DNA of 64,000 nucleotides from Weissella confusa (GTDB lineage Bacteria > Bacillota > Bacilli > Lactobacillales > Lactobacillaceae): assembly GCA_041871065.1 (NCBI GenBank), contig CP168942.1:430001-494000 (forward strand), in the 5' to 3' direction. Below, piece by piece: positions 41,820 to 51,408 of this stretch (positions are counted from its first letter, which is position 1; each line of letters starts with the position of its first letter). The notes beneath the pieces were generated by a model that saw only the letters and a list, made by a program, of their open reading frames with translations, did not search any database and was not told where the DNA came from. The position numbers and the translations under genes are program-made.

Positions 41820-43559
41820 ATGGGAGTTCCGATTAAAATTCCACAACCAGCAGGACTAACGATGGGGATGCTTTTTCAGCAAAATGTTTTTTCTGTGCCG
41901 GTGTATCAGCGAAACTATTCATGGAAACAAAATGAAGTTTTGGATTTCTGGAGAGATTTAGAAGATCTAATAGAAGAACGACGCAATAATCACTTTTTTG
42001 GGCAGGTGGTTACATTTAATCACGATGACACTCAAGATTTAATTGATGGACAACAACGAATGACCACCAGTACGATTTTTTTGGCGGTCATTCGTGATAC
42101 AGCTCAGAAGATGCTAACGGAGGAAGCAGATCGATTAACACAGGATTCAAGAGATAAGCTCCGTGACATCACACGAGATATCAATCAACGATTGATTCGT
42201 GGTGAAAATGGTGAGCAGGCTACACTGAAGTTGCAAGCATCATCTGAATCGGATCGCGAATTGCAAGATTATTTTTACAAGCGGACTCACGCACAAGCTG
42301 TGGACTATTTGGATAATAGTCAAAAGACTGAACCAATGAAAAATATGGATGCGGCGTACTTGGAATTTCAAAGTGGCATTGAAAATTCGCTTTCACAGAA
42401 GAAAACGTTTGGTGAACGTATCACCTTGCTTGACCGAACTTTGAGAACATTTATTGAAAAATTCTACGTTGTCATGATCTCAGCACCAACGCAAAGGGAT
42501 GCATTCATTATTTTCGAAACGCTAAACAGTCGTGGTGCAGACTTAAAGCCGTCTGATATTATTAAAAATCACATTATGTTCCTACTGGAAGATGATCTGG
42601 AAAATACTAATTTGCTTTGGGCAAAAGTTTCAGATCAATTGAACGCGGATAGCGATCGAATTACCTCGTATATTCGTTCTTATTGGACGGCTACGCGTAG
42701 GCTGGTAACAGAAGGCGCATTGTATCGTTCTTTAAGCCAAGAGTTGAATTCTAAGTCAGAAGGAAAAGCCTTTTTGGATGACTTGGTTGAACTTGTGCAT
42801 GCATATGATGTGCTCGAAAACCCGTGGAGTCCGGTGGCAAACCGAGATCTATTTAAGAACCGTATGTTGCACGCTGAAATAGATATTTTAGACAAGATGA
42901 GTGTGAAGTTGTATTATCCTATATTCTTGTCAATGCGGAAGCAACGTTTTGATGAACAACAGATTGCCCAAGTGCTTCATCAGGTAATTTCAATCTTTGT
43001 ACGACACCGCACCATTTTGAACAATGGAACTAACACTTTGGAAAGTGGATTTGCAACAACGGCAAATAAGATTTATCGAGGTGAGTTAACTAGTGTTAAT
43101 GATATCAATACAGATTTGAAGCGACCTGCTATGCTCCATTCCGATGCGGATGTACTCGCTGCTTTTTCTGTTCTTTCAAAGGAAGGTGGACAGCGCGGAC
43201 AGAAAAAATGGGCACTTACGTATTTGTTGAGCGAGCTCGCATATGCGGATAAGGAAGAAGATTACTATGAAGATGTGTTCCGAGAAGATAAGTATGAATT
43301 AGTCCGTATCGCCGAGTTAAACGATATGACCGATGACGTAGATACAGATCATGAATCTCGAATTGGAAATTGGACGCTTATCGAGAAGGCGTATAAGTTT
43401 GACGAACGTGATGCAGATGGAAAGTATCAGGCGCTACATGGCTCATCGTTCCCAGGTAACGACGTCTTAGCTGAGCAAGTTAAACAGGGCTGGGATAACG
43501 ATGCTGTAGAAGCTCGACAAAATACAATGAGCGACAATGTTGTTGTGATTTGGCAATAA
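41820..43559 (+). CDS. DUF262-domain protein, GmrS/SspE-like, with a degenerate DUF1524 region
   Basis: 579 residues. The N-terminal DUF262 (ParB-like nucleotide-binding) domain has YQRNYSWKQNEVLDFWRD and the hallmark DLIDGQQRMTT near 75. DUF262 proteins with a DUF1524 HNH nuclease include GmrSD and SspE, which cut foreign or modified DNA. Here the C-terminal part keeps the later DUF1524 pattern (SRIGNWTLIEKAYKF, KYQAL) but the catalytic EHIxP segment reads VRIAELNDM. The HNH active site therefore looks lost. A spaced GGGGG precedes ATG 41820. It is a separate transcription unit beside the GHKL operon. Confidence 0.82.
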   Translation: MGVPIKIPQPAGLTMGMLFQQNVFSVPVYQRNYSWKQNEVLDFWRDLEDLIEERRNNHFFGQVVTFNHDDTQDLIDGQQRMTTSTIFLAVIRDTAQKMLTEEADRLTQDSRDKLRDITRDINQRLIRGENGEQATLKLQASSESDRELQDYFYKRTHAQAVDYLDNSQKTEPMKNMDAAYLEFQSGIENSLSQKKTFGERITLLDRTLRTFIEKFYVVMISAPTQRDAFIIFETLNSRGADLKPSDIIKNHIMFLLEDDLENTNLLWAKVSDQLNADSDRITSYIRSYWTATRRLVTEGALYRSLSQELNSKSEGKAFLDDLVELVHAYDVLENPWSPVANRDLFKNRMLHAEIDILDKMSVKLYYPIFLSMRKQRFDEQQIAQVLHQVISIFVRHRTILNNGTNTLESGFATTANKIYRGELTSVNDINTDLKRPAMLHSDADVLAAFSVLSKEGGQRGQKKWALTYLLSELAYADKEEDYYEDVFREDKYELVRIAELNDMTDDVDTDHESRIGNWTLIEKAYKFDERDADGKYQALHGSSFPGNDVLAEQVKQGWDNDAVEARQNTMSDNVVVIWQ

Positions 43560-43725
43560 GGTGTAAAAGTTGGAAGAGGGTAATTTGAAGAGTATTATCT
43601 AAAATTAAAATTTGTTTGATCTATGAGATAACTTGATCAACAATTAAGATCCAAAATTGAATTTGATAAGGAAATGGATTGAGTCCAACCAACTAGGTGA
43701 GATCCTTACATTTATTAAGTGGAAG

Positions 43726-43751
43726 CCGGGCTTTTAAGCTCGGTTTTTTTG
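43726..43751 (+). terminator. Terminator after the DUF262 gene
   Basis: CCGGGCTT and AAGCTCGG pair around TTA, followed by T7. It ends the DUF262 transcript before the GHKL promoter; nothing else is seen in this 310-nt gap apart from the shared 12-mer. Confidence 0.82.
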
Positions 43752-43871
43752 TTGCGAATTAATGAAGAAATTGTATTTAGTTAACGGGGTGATCGTTTTA
43801 TTAGTGAGTTTTGCTTTAATTTATGATCTAATTAAATAAAGACTATTTATATGGGGAGTAGGTATAGTTGT

Positions 43872-45845
43872 ATGGATTTTTTTAGATCTACGGTTAAGAA
43901 GCAATCTGATGCTTGGATTTTCCCTAGTGGTAAGGGATTGACACTTAGTGGCATTAATGCAGCTGGAATCGATACGTTTTCTGATGTGCCAATAAATTCA
44001 ATTACACGTGAAGGTATTCAAAACTCTTTGGATGCGAAGGATTCAGGTGTTGATGGTCCGGTCGTGGTTAAATTCCAAAAGCATGACATTCCATCTAGCG
44101 ATATTCCAGGTATCGAAGAGCTGAGAAATGTGGCGTTGCCTGCAATGCGATCAAAGTGGGATAGCTCAGAAACAGCACAAGAATTTTTAAACACATATGA
44201 AAGTGTCATAAACGAAGCAACGGTTCCGGTACTTCAAATGAGCGATTATAATACCAAAGGATTGGCGGACAAAAATTGGCAATCATTGATTTTTGTCGCA
44301 GGTGATTCAGTTAAAGATGATGAAGCATCAGCTGGAAGTAAAGGTATTGGAAAATTTGCGCCATTCGCAGCTTCAAATTTACGAATGGTTTTTTACCATT
44401 CAATTTCGGAAGCTGAAGGGGAGCGCAGTATTGGTGTGTCGCAATTAGTATCTTTCGATAAGCCAGAAAAAGACGAAGTGACTCAGGGGCCGGGCTATTA
44501 TTCTGCCAAAATGGAGGGTACAAAGTACCTACCAATGAGCAGAGACTTGCCATTTGCGATTAATCGAAAGATAAATGAAAAAGGAACTGACCTTTTTGTA
44601 GTTGGTTTTAAGAATGATCCTAATTGGGAAGACCGAATTAAAATAGCGGTGCTTTCCAATTTTTTGATCTCTATTTGGGCAGGCGAATTAGAAGTTCATA
44701 TTCAAGATGAAGTTATTAATCAAGCCTCATTAGCAAGCCTATTTCAATATTTTGAAACACTTGAGAGCGATAATTCTCGGAAATCAGATGCATTTAAGGT
44801 GACAGACGAGTACAAAGACGCTTTCCGTGCATTTGAAGTTTTGAATAGTCCAAAACGAATTGAATTGCCATTACCTGAAAAAATGGTCAATGATTATGAG
44901 TTTATAGAGTCGTCCAAGGATGCACATCTATATTTAGCAATTCTTGAGGACACAAATCGAAAAGTTCTTCAGACTCGTAAGTCTGGTATGAAAATTAATT
45001 ATAAAAACCACATCAGTGGATCAATTAACTTTTTCGGAATATTCCAGGCTACCGGACAGAAATTAAATAAGTTCCTCAAAGATATAGAAAATGCAAATCA
45101 CGATGATTGGTACGTAGATAGAATTATCGATAAAAAGCTTAAAAAAGAGGCAACAAACTTTTTAAAAGACCTGAATAGGTTCTACAAAGATTCGGTTATT
45201 GATAATTTTTCTAACGCGAATACTGAAAGCATGGATGTGTTTGGTCTAAGCGGTATTTTAACTGTTCATCAAAATGATTCGGAATCAGAAAATTCTGATG
45301 AAGCTTCGCTTGATAAAAAAATTACGGAACTGGTAATTAAGAAGCAAAAGAATAAAGTTAAGGTAGCTCAGCCAAAAACGAAATCAAAAAAAGATGACAA
45401 CATTATTGGCGATGTATTTGGAGAGTCGGATGATGACGAAGAGGAGATTCCAGAGCCAACTAGAACACCAGACCGCAGAGATGAAGGAAATGGAGTGACT
45501 AACACTCCGGAAGATCAACGTCAAAAGGCCCGTCGTGGAGCAGAATTAACTGAGATCGGGGTCCGCTTGATTGAAGTTGATGCGGAGAAGGGCGAGTACA
45601 AAATTAATATAAAGGCGCCCAAAGACCGTGCAAAAATTGAAGTTGAATTTAGAATTACGGGTGAAAACGGTTTGGATGAACTGGTCAAAATTAAATCAGT
45701 TGATATTCCTAATGCGGAAGAGTTCACGGAAAGCAGTGTTCTGATTAACAATGTGAAAAAGGATGAGATGATACGCGGATCTGTAACCATTGATTTTGGC
45801 ACACGAGTTCGGCTAGGAGGTAAAACATATGAAATTAAGCAATAA
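43872..45845 (+). CDS. GHKL (Hsp90/MutL/MORC-like) ATPase
   Basis: 657 residues. The N-terminal ATPase has the Bergerat motifs: N-box REGIQNSLDAKDSG near 48, G1 LQMSDYNTKGL near 118, G2 AGSKGIGKFAPF near 150. Family members change shape on ATP binding and often act on DNA in defence or repair. An acidic low-complexity linker (about 480-550, DDDEEEIPEPTRTPDRRDEG) leads to a C-terminal beta-rich domain. The ATG 43872 start follows GGGGAGTAGG. It overlaps the next gene by 17 nt. The AT-rich codon use differs from the housekeeping genes, suggesting acquired DNA. Confidence 0.8.
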   Translation: MDFFRSTVKKQSDAWIFPSGKGLTLSGINAAGIDTFSDVPINSITREGIQNSLDAKDSGVDGPVVVKFQKHDIPSSDIPGIEELRNVALPAMRSKWDSSETAQEFLNTYESVINEATVPVLQMSDYNTKGLADKNWQSLIFVAGDSVKDDEASAGSKGIGKFAPFAASNLRMVFYHSISEAEGERSIGVSQLVSFDKPEKDEVTQGPGYYSAKMEGTKYLPMSRDLPFAINRKINEKGTDLFVVGFKNDPNWEDRIKIAVLSNFLISIWAGELEVHIQDEVINQASLASLFQYFETLESDNSRKSDAFKVTDEYKDAFRAFEVLNSPKRIELPLPEKMVNDYEFIESSKDAHLYLAILEDTNRKVLQTRKSGMKINYKNHISGSINFFGIFQATGQKLNKFLKDIENANHDDWYVDRIIDKKLKKEATNFLKDLNRFYKDSVIDNFSNANTESMDVFGLSGILTVHQNDSESENSDEASLDKKITELVIKKQKNKVKVAQPKTKSKKDDNIIGDVFGESDDDEEEIPEPTRTPDRRDEGNGVTNTPEDQRQKARRGAELTEIGVRLIEVDAEKGEYKINIKAPKDRAKIEVEFRITGENGLDELVKIKSVDIPNAEEFTESSVLINNVKKDEMIRGSVTIDFGTRVRLGGKTYEIKQ

Positions 45846-46698
45846 TTCGTTTCCTTATCCGGTATTAAGTGCTTCTGATTCCCTTAGCTTTGAAGATGAA
45901 TTCATATTTGGAGATAGTTTTAGCGTAGATGTATCTCAAGAACAGGTAGGCCAATCCGACTTTGAACTTGTGATCCAATACAAACTAAAAAATGACGATC
46001 TTCAAAAAATGATAAATGATGGTACCGCGTTGGTGCTGGCGCATCTTGAAAGCAGTTTGACTTCTTTTCGAAAGGCTATTCCATTTCCGGAAAATAAAGA
46101 CACGCTCCGCCTAGGCGTTGACGCAGAATCTATTGCTAAGAACATTGAGCTAACTGTTTTGGTAGTCGCAAATATTGATATCCCAGAGTATATGAATTCG
46201 GGATTTAATCCGGAGCTTTTTGGTGATGATTACATTGTAAAAAACATTATGCGTGGAGATATTTTGGCTTTCGAGCCAACAGTGGAGATTGAACTTCAAA
46301 TGGAAGACTCTGCACCGAAGAGTGTGCAAACTTTCATTAAAGTATCAAAATCAAAGAATAAGAGCATGACTGTGAACCTCGATGGTGAATCTATAAGGAT
46401 TGAAATTCCTGAAGCGGCATATAAGATATACGCTCAAATGCAGAATGCGAAAGAAGTTAAAATTGCAAACTTCTCTTTGTTGATTCCTGCATTGATGATA
46501 GCCGTTGACGACATCAAAGATGAGGGATCTACAAATGGTGATTATCTTTGGTATAAGGAATTGTCCATGTATATTTTCGAGTCTTTGAAATATAGCGATA
46601 GTAAGTTGGAAAACACTTCTTCTCTAGTGGTTGCGCAACAGTTACTAAACAATCCAATTATTCCGGCGTTTGAAGTATTTAATGAGGTTGATGAGTGA
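45829..46698 (+). CDS. Uncharacterised partner of the GHKL ATPase
   Basis: 289 residues, soluble, no signal peptide, no recognised motif. The N-terminal half appears beta-rich and the C-terminal half helical (AAYKIYAQMQNAKEVKIANF). GGAGG lies upstream, inside the 3' end of the ATPase gene, and the genes overlap. Tight coupling suggests a complex with the ATPase. Confidence 0.75.
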   Translation: MKLSNNSFPYPVLSASDSLSFEDEFIFGDSFSVDVSQEQVGQSDFELVIQYKLKNDDLQKMINDGTALVLAHLESSLTSFRKAIPFPENKDTLRLGVDAESIAKNIELTVLVVANIDIPEYMNSGFNPELFGDDYIVKNIMRGDILAFEPTVEIELQMEDSAPKSVQTFIKVSKSKNKSMTVNLDGESIRIEIPEAAYKIYAQMQNAKEVKIANFSLLIPALMIAVDDIKDEGSTNGDYLWYKELSMYIFESLKYSDSKLENTSSLVVAQQLLNNPIIPAFEVFNEVDE

Positions 46699-47465
46699 TG
46701 AATATTCCTATTGTTTCTAATAAATTTTTGGAAGAGTTTGATACGAATTTTGATACCGATATGCTTGATTTATACAAGCTGCAAAACGCGTTAGAAATTC
46801 AAAATGTCATGAACAAGGAAGGCAATGTTTTTCGAACAAAGAAAGAGTATGAGAAGCAGGAGTTACTGTTGCCAGAAACTAGTGAGTATGACAACGCGTA
46901 TGAAAATATTGTGAGTTTACACTCGCAATTAAGAAATTTAACTCCCGTAGAAGCGACAGATCCTCGAATTTGGGTCGCTTTGGAAAATACTGATTTTTTA
47001 GATTATCATTTGCGCGTGTTGAAGGTGATGGATTTTAAAGCTGGAAAACAAGAATCTTCAATAAAAAGCCGCTCAAGTTTTATTGTGAACGGACATAAAA
47101 GATCGTTGGCGATAAATAACTTAGCCTCACTATGGTGGATAGGACATGTTTTTTATGATGCAGAACATGAAGACCCATATCATTTTGTTAAGCTTTTTAC
47201 ACAAACTGACTTTAGAGGGAATTTTGTTGCACTTTCGTCAAGCAATGTGATTGATAGTGACCACATACGATTGGGCATATTTGATGCTGTGTTTGAGTTG
47301 ATTCAAGATGGACAAATTTCTCAGAATAGAAAGGCGTTTTCGGAAGCTAATAAGATCATGAATATGATTGGTGGAATTAGATTGCTAGATCTTCTTACGC
47401 GTAAAGAAGTGTATGAGTATGTGTTAAGAAGCTTGCCTAACCAGCTTGAGTCTAAGAGAAGATGA
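46698..47465 (+). CDS. Uncharacterised protein, DUF6339-like
   Basis: 255 residues. DPRIWVALENTDFLDYHLRV followed by NNLASLWWIGHVFYDAEHEDP recalls DUF6339 proteins, but I cannot confirm that. ATG overlaps the stop of the previous gene (ATGA). It is the third gene of the GHKL operon and ends it. No catalytic motif is evident. Confidence 0.7.
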   Translation: MNIPIVSNKFLEEFDTNFDTDMLDLYKLQNALEIQNVMNKEGNVFRTKKEYEKQELLLPETSEYDNAYENIVSLHSQLRNLTPVEATDPRIWVALENTDFLDYHLRVLKVMDFKAGKQESSIKSRSSFIVNGHKRSLAINNLASLWWIGHVFYDAEHEDPYHFVKLFTQTDFRGNFVALSSSNVIDSDHIRLGIFDAVFELIQDGQISQNRKAFSEANKIMNMIGGIRLLDLLTRKEVYEYVLRSLPNQLESKRR

Positions 47466-47512
47466 TTGGATTTCAGAATAATTAGTAAATTATACAAGTG
47501 ATTTAAGATCAA

Positions 47513-47545
47513 AAAGATTGGGTGTATTCAACCAATCTTTTTATT
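47513..47545 (+). terminator. Terminator of the GHKL operon
   Basis: AAAAAGATTGG and CCAATCTTTTT form an 11-bp stem, followed by a T-rich tract. Confidence 0.88.
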
Positions 47546-47591
47546 TTGCTGCTAAAATGAATACAAACATATGACGTGAGAGGTATTCAGT

Positions 47592-48002
47592 ATGAAAAAG
47601 CGAATAGCAGTTGTTGGGGCGGCAATTATCGAAAATCAGAAGTTGTTGGCAGCTAAGCGTTCAGAGGGACGATCATTAGGTGGATACTGGGAATTTCCGG
47701 GCGGAAAAATTAATGAAGGTGAGACATCAGAAGCAGCCTTACAACGTGAAGTATTTGAAGAATTTGGAGCTAATGCAACTATTTTCGAAAAGCTGGATGA
47801 GCCATTTGAAAAAGAATATGATTTTGGGACGGTTGTTCTTGAAATTTTGTACGCTCGTTTAGATTCTCAAATTACCAAGACTATTGAGCATGAAGAGTTA
47901 CGTTGGGTAACGGAAGAAGAGGCACTTAAACTAGATTGGGCGCCGACAGATGTGCCAGCTATTGAAGAACTGGTTGAGCGAGGATTTAATCATGTCGACT
48001 AA
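47592..48002 (+). CDS. NUDIX hydrolase, MutT / CTP pyrophosphohydrolase-like
   Basis: 136 residues with a full NUDIX box at about 39-61 (GGKINEGETSEAALQREVFEEFGA, given here as its span: Gly, two acidic turns, REVFEEFG). MutT-type enzymes remove unusual or oxidised nucleotides. Its 3' end overlaps the helicase start by 11 nt, and the NUDIX plus PLD-helicase pairing recurs in Bacillota. In a defence setting it may act on nucleotide signals or modified dNTPs. Confidence 0.88.
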   Translation: MKKRIAVVGAAIIENQKLLAAKRSEGRSLGGYWEFPGGKINEGETSEAALQREVFEEFGANATIFEKLDEPFEKEYDFGTVVLEILYARLDSQITKTIEHEELRWVTEEEALKLDWAPTDVPAIEELVERGFNHVD

Positions 48003-50715
48003 AGATGATCTTCGAGCGGGGATAGAATTCGGATTTATTGATGATACAGTGGAAGCTTCAGGTCGTTATCAACCAGCGCTGCTAACTAATCAAGGCGGGG
48101 ATACTATTTTAGATCACCTAACTGACGAACTGCATACAACTAAAGGATTTACGTTCGCGGTAGCTTTCGTTACAGAGGGTGGATTGATTGACATTAAAAG
48201 TACACTTAATGACTTGGCACGAAAAGGCATTCGTGGTCGATTGATAACGTCAAATTATTTGGATTTTAATCAGCCTAAAGTGTTCAAAGAACTCTTGAAG
48301 CTGCCAAATGTTGATGTGCGAATTATTAACGAGAATGGGTTCCATACCAAAGCTTATTCATTCAACCACGGTGATTACACATCAGTCATTATAGGTAGTG
48401 CTAATCTAACCCAAACAGCACTAAAAAAGAATTTTGAATGGAATTTGCGAGTTACATCAACCCATCAAGGTGACATCACAAAACAAATAACGGCTCGCCT
48501 TGATGATTTGTGGAATAAGGCAGTGCCTTTAACAGAAGACTGGATCGCCGATTATGCTGCACACTACGAAGATAGAAAGCCGAACATTCAGATAGAGCGT
48601 ACTGATTACTTTATTGAATCAGATGAAATAAGACCAAATCGGATGCAAGAACCAGCCTTATTAGCACTGCGAAAGTTACGACAACAAGGTGCAGAAAAAG
48701 GATTAGTGGTTGCAGCAACTGGAACTGGGAAAACGTATTTAGCAGCCTTTGATGTAAAACAATTTGCGCCAAAGAGAATGCTATTTGTAGTTCACCGTGA
48801 GCAAATCTTAAAAAAGTCTATTGAGAGTTTTAAAAAGGTACTTGGCGGAAAAGACTCAGATTATGGACTGTTATCAGGGTCACGCAAAGATTACGAAGCA
48901 AAGTATCTCTTTGCAACGATTAACATGGTTTCTCGTCCAGATGTTATGGATCAACTTGGAAAAGAACGGTTTGATTACATTCTAATTGATGAGGCTCATC
49001 GTGTTGGGCATACGCAAGATGCCGAACGAGAAACGATGTATCAACGATTTATGAATTACTTCACTCCAAAATTCATGTTGGGAATGACGGCGACACCAGA
49101 ACGTACGGACGGTGTTAATGTATATGAGTATTTCGACTATAACGTGGCGTATGAGATTTCGTTGTTAGATGCGCTTGATTCTGAACTATTGGCGCCATTT
49201 CACTATATTGGAGTTACTGACTTTGAAAAAGATGGTGAAATCATTGACGACAATACAGAACTAAGGCGATTGGTATCTGACGAACGTGTTAACTATCTTT
49301 TAGAGAAAACTAACTATTACGGATATGCCGGCCCTGAATTACATGGTCTGATTTTTGTCAGCCGAATTGAAGAAGGTGAAGCGTTAGTAAACGAGTTGAA
49401 CGTAAGAAACGTAGCAGCACGATTCATTAGTGGTAAAAATTCCGTTGAAGAACGCGAACAAGCAGTTCGCGATTTAGAAGATGGCGATCTTGAGTATATC
49501 GTGACAGTTGACGTTTTCAACGAAGGAGTCGACATACCTAAGGTGAACCAGGTTGTTATGATGAGGCCAACCGTTTCAAGCATTATATTCTTACAGCAAC
49601 TTGGCCGTGGCCTTAGAAAGATTGAAGGTAAAGAATATGTGACGGTCATTGATTTCATTGGAAATTACTCGAATAACTACATGATTCCGATGGCCTTTGA
49701 TAAGTCCCGTTCATCAAACAAGGATCGTATTCGAAAAAATATTATTTCCCCAACTATTTCAGGCGTCTCAACGATTAATTTTGAAGAGGTAGCACGCCAA
49801 CAAATTTTGAAGGCCGTTGGACAAGCCAATCTTAATTCTATGGCAAAGTATAAAGATGCGTATAACGCCTTGAAACAAAAGATTGGAAATAGGGTGCCAA
49901 TGTTTGTTGATTTTGTTCAGAGAGGAACAGTGGGGATTGATGACATTATTGGCAAATTTAAGGAGGGTCTGCTAGATTATCAGATGAAGTTTGATAAAGA
50001 TGCTCCACTGCCAGTATTTAATGATCGCCAACAAAAATTTTTAAGATTTGTATCCAAAGAAGTAGGTGCATCGAAGCGAATTCTTGAATCAGAATTAATG
50101 AGGTGGATAATTAGCGAAAGCAAATTAACTGACCGAGACATTGTAACGAGATTTAAAGAACACGGATATTTTTTTGAAGAGAGCACACTGGATAATCTTC
50201 AAAAAATATTTGATCTATCCTACTTTATGAAAGCAAATTTCGAAAAGTACGGTGAGGTCGCAATTCTTCAAAGAAAACAAGGAGAGTGGAGTTTCACTGA
50301 TGAGTTCCGTACTGAACTAGCAGACAAGGAATTTGAAAAATACGTTGTAGACGCAGTGGATGCTGGATATCAAAATGTGATGCAAAACTACAATACAAAC
50401 GTCCGGTTCCAAATTGGTGAAAAATATTTACGAGCTGATGTTATTAAATTCTTGGAGTGGGACAAAGAACAGAATCCACAAAATGTCGGAGGCTATATTA
50501 AACGTCCGGACGATAGATACCTACCCGCATTCATAAACTTGAAAAAATCTGAAAACCATTCTAGTCTCGTTTCTTATGAAGATGGATTCATAAATAGGGA
50601 CACAATGGTTTGGTTCTCAAAAAATCAGAGAACGTTAAACTCTAAAGTCGAGAAGCTGATTTCTGAGACGGATGACTTCGGGTTTATTCATATGTTTGTA
50701 AAAAAAATCGGATAA
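47992..50715 (+). CDS. PLD-nuclease / DEAD helicase / DUF3427 protein, frameshifted near its end
   Basis: 907 residues in this frame. An N-terminal phospholipase-D-like nuclease domain (FHTKAYSFNHG and GSANLTQTA, the HxK motif near 120). A superfamily 2 helicase: Walker A ATGTGKTY near 245, DEAH box LIDEAHR near 333, motif III MTATPERTD, motif VI QQLGRGLRK. A C-terminal DUF3427 domain. This layout is found in restriction-like and defence loci. Translation stops 4 codons after an A8 run (50700-50707); skipping one A joins it to the missing end of DUF3427 in the next frame. The start at 47992 overlaps the NUDIX gene. Confidence 0.85.
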   Translation: MSTKDDLRAGIEFGFIDDTVEASGRYQPALLTNQGGDTILDHLTDELHTTKGFTFAVAFVTEGGLIDIKSTLNDLARKGIRGRLITSNYLDFNQPKVFKELLKLPNVDVRIINENGFHTKAYSFNHGDYTSVIIGSANLTQTALKKNFEWNLRVTSTHQGDITKQITARLDDLWNKAVPLTEDWIADYAAHYEDRKPNIQIERTDYFIESDEIRPNRMQEPALLALRKLRQQGAEKGLVVAATGTGKTYLAAFDVKQFAPKRMLFVVHREQILKKSIESFKKVLGGKDSDYGLLSGSRKDYEAKYLFATINMVSRPDVMDQLGKERFDYILIDEAHRVGHTQDAERETMYQRFMNYFTPKFMLGMTATPERTDGVNVYEYFDYNVAYEISLLDALDSELLAPFHYIGVTDFEKDGEIIDDNTELRRLVSDERVNYLLEKTNYYGYAGPELHGLIFVSRIEEGEALVNELNVRNVAARFISGKNSVEEREQAVRDLEDGDLEYIVTVDVFNEGVDIPKVNQVVMMRPTVSSIIFLQQLGRGLRKIEGKEYVTVIDFIGNYSNNYMIPMAFDKSRSSNKDRIRKNIISPTISGVSTINFEEVARQQILKAVGQANLNSMAKYKDAYNALKQKIGNRVPMFVDFVQRGTVGIDDIIGKFKEGLLDYQMKFDKDAPLPVFNDRQQKFLRFVSKEVGASKRILESELMRWIISESKLTDRDIVTRFKEHGYFFEESTLDNLQKIFDLSYFMKANFEKYGEVAILQRKQGEWSFTDEFRTELADKEFEKYVVDAVDAGYQNVMQNYNTNVRFQIGEKYLRADVIKFLEWDKEQNPQNVGGYIKRPDDRYLPAFINLKKSENHSSLVSYEDGFINRDTMVWFSKNQRTLNSKVEKLISETDDFGFIHMFVKKIG

Positions 50716-50902
50716 CGTAGTGGCAGATGGACTTGAATTTTACTATCTAGGATCTGCAAAAGTACTTCAGGCTGAAGAGATGATCGGTAAAGACAAAGAA
50801 GGAAAAGATTCTAACCTGATTAGATTTGAAATTAGATTGGAAAAACCGGTTGATCCAAGCTTGTACAGGGCGTTAGTAGAGGATGTGGACGCTGAAAATT
50901 AG
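50708..50902 (+). pseudogene. C-terminal end of the DUF3427 helicase, +1 frame
   Basis: The frame reads SDNVVADGLEFYYLGSAKV then LEKPVDPSLYRALVE, which is the expected end of DUF3427. It has no ribosome site of its own. It is the tail of the preceding gene, reached by slippage at A8 or by correcting an indel. Confidence 0.8.
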
Positions 50903-51080
50903 ATATCATGTAATGTCTTTTGATTTCCACCGCTGACCATACTTAAGAAAACTAACTTTCGGGTGTTAGCATTTTTTGAAATAGCTGTGTTTGGGATGCG
51001 TAACGATATGGTGCCGTACGCCGCATTATGTTTCTAACAAGTTCATGAAGATATGCTTTAACCAGCGATTTTAAAACACA

Positions 51081-51141
51081 AAAAATAGGCAACTAGATAC
51101 ATATGTGCTTGATTGGCACGTGTATCTGGTTGCCTATTTTC
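51081..51141. terminator. Long bidirectional terminator hairpin
   Basis: AAAAATAGGCAACTAGATAC pairs with GTATCTGGTTGCCTATTTT, extended by TGTGC/GCACG. A and T tracts flank both sides. It probably marks the right edge of the defence island. Otherwise 50903-51330 shows no gene. Confidence 0.85.
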
Positions 51142-51331
51142 AGTTTGAAGTATAAAAATGTGGACATCGATCGTTTAGTTCCCGGAAATTCACAACGTCT
51201 GTCCGATAAACAGAGTGAAGGATTGAACATTTTCTCACAGTTAGGAAAAACTATATGTTAGTTAGTGGCCGATGGGTGTAAAAGCCCATATTAGGGACTT
51301 TGTTCGTAAAAAAATACGTTTTAATGAACCC

Positions 51332-51361
51332 TTGACAGCATATGAATGCGTTCTGTATACT
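51332..51361 (+). promoter_or_regulatory. Promoter of the AEC transporter
   Basis: TTGACA (51332-51337) and TATACT (51356-51361), 18-nt spacing. Confidence 0.8.
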
Positions 51362-51408
51362 CTTGAATGTTGTTTTTTTCACATATTATTTTTTGAGGAG
51401 ATTCAGGG

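Noticed and set aside
50930-50960. Fifth sRNA remnant at the right edge of the defence island
   Set aside because: Only the short string CTAACTTTC is shared; the hairpins and terminator of the family are absent.
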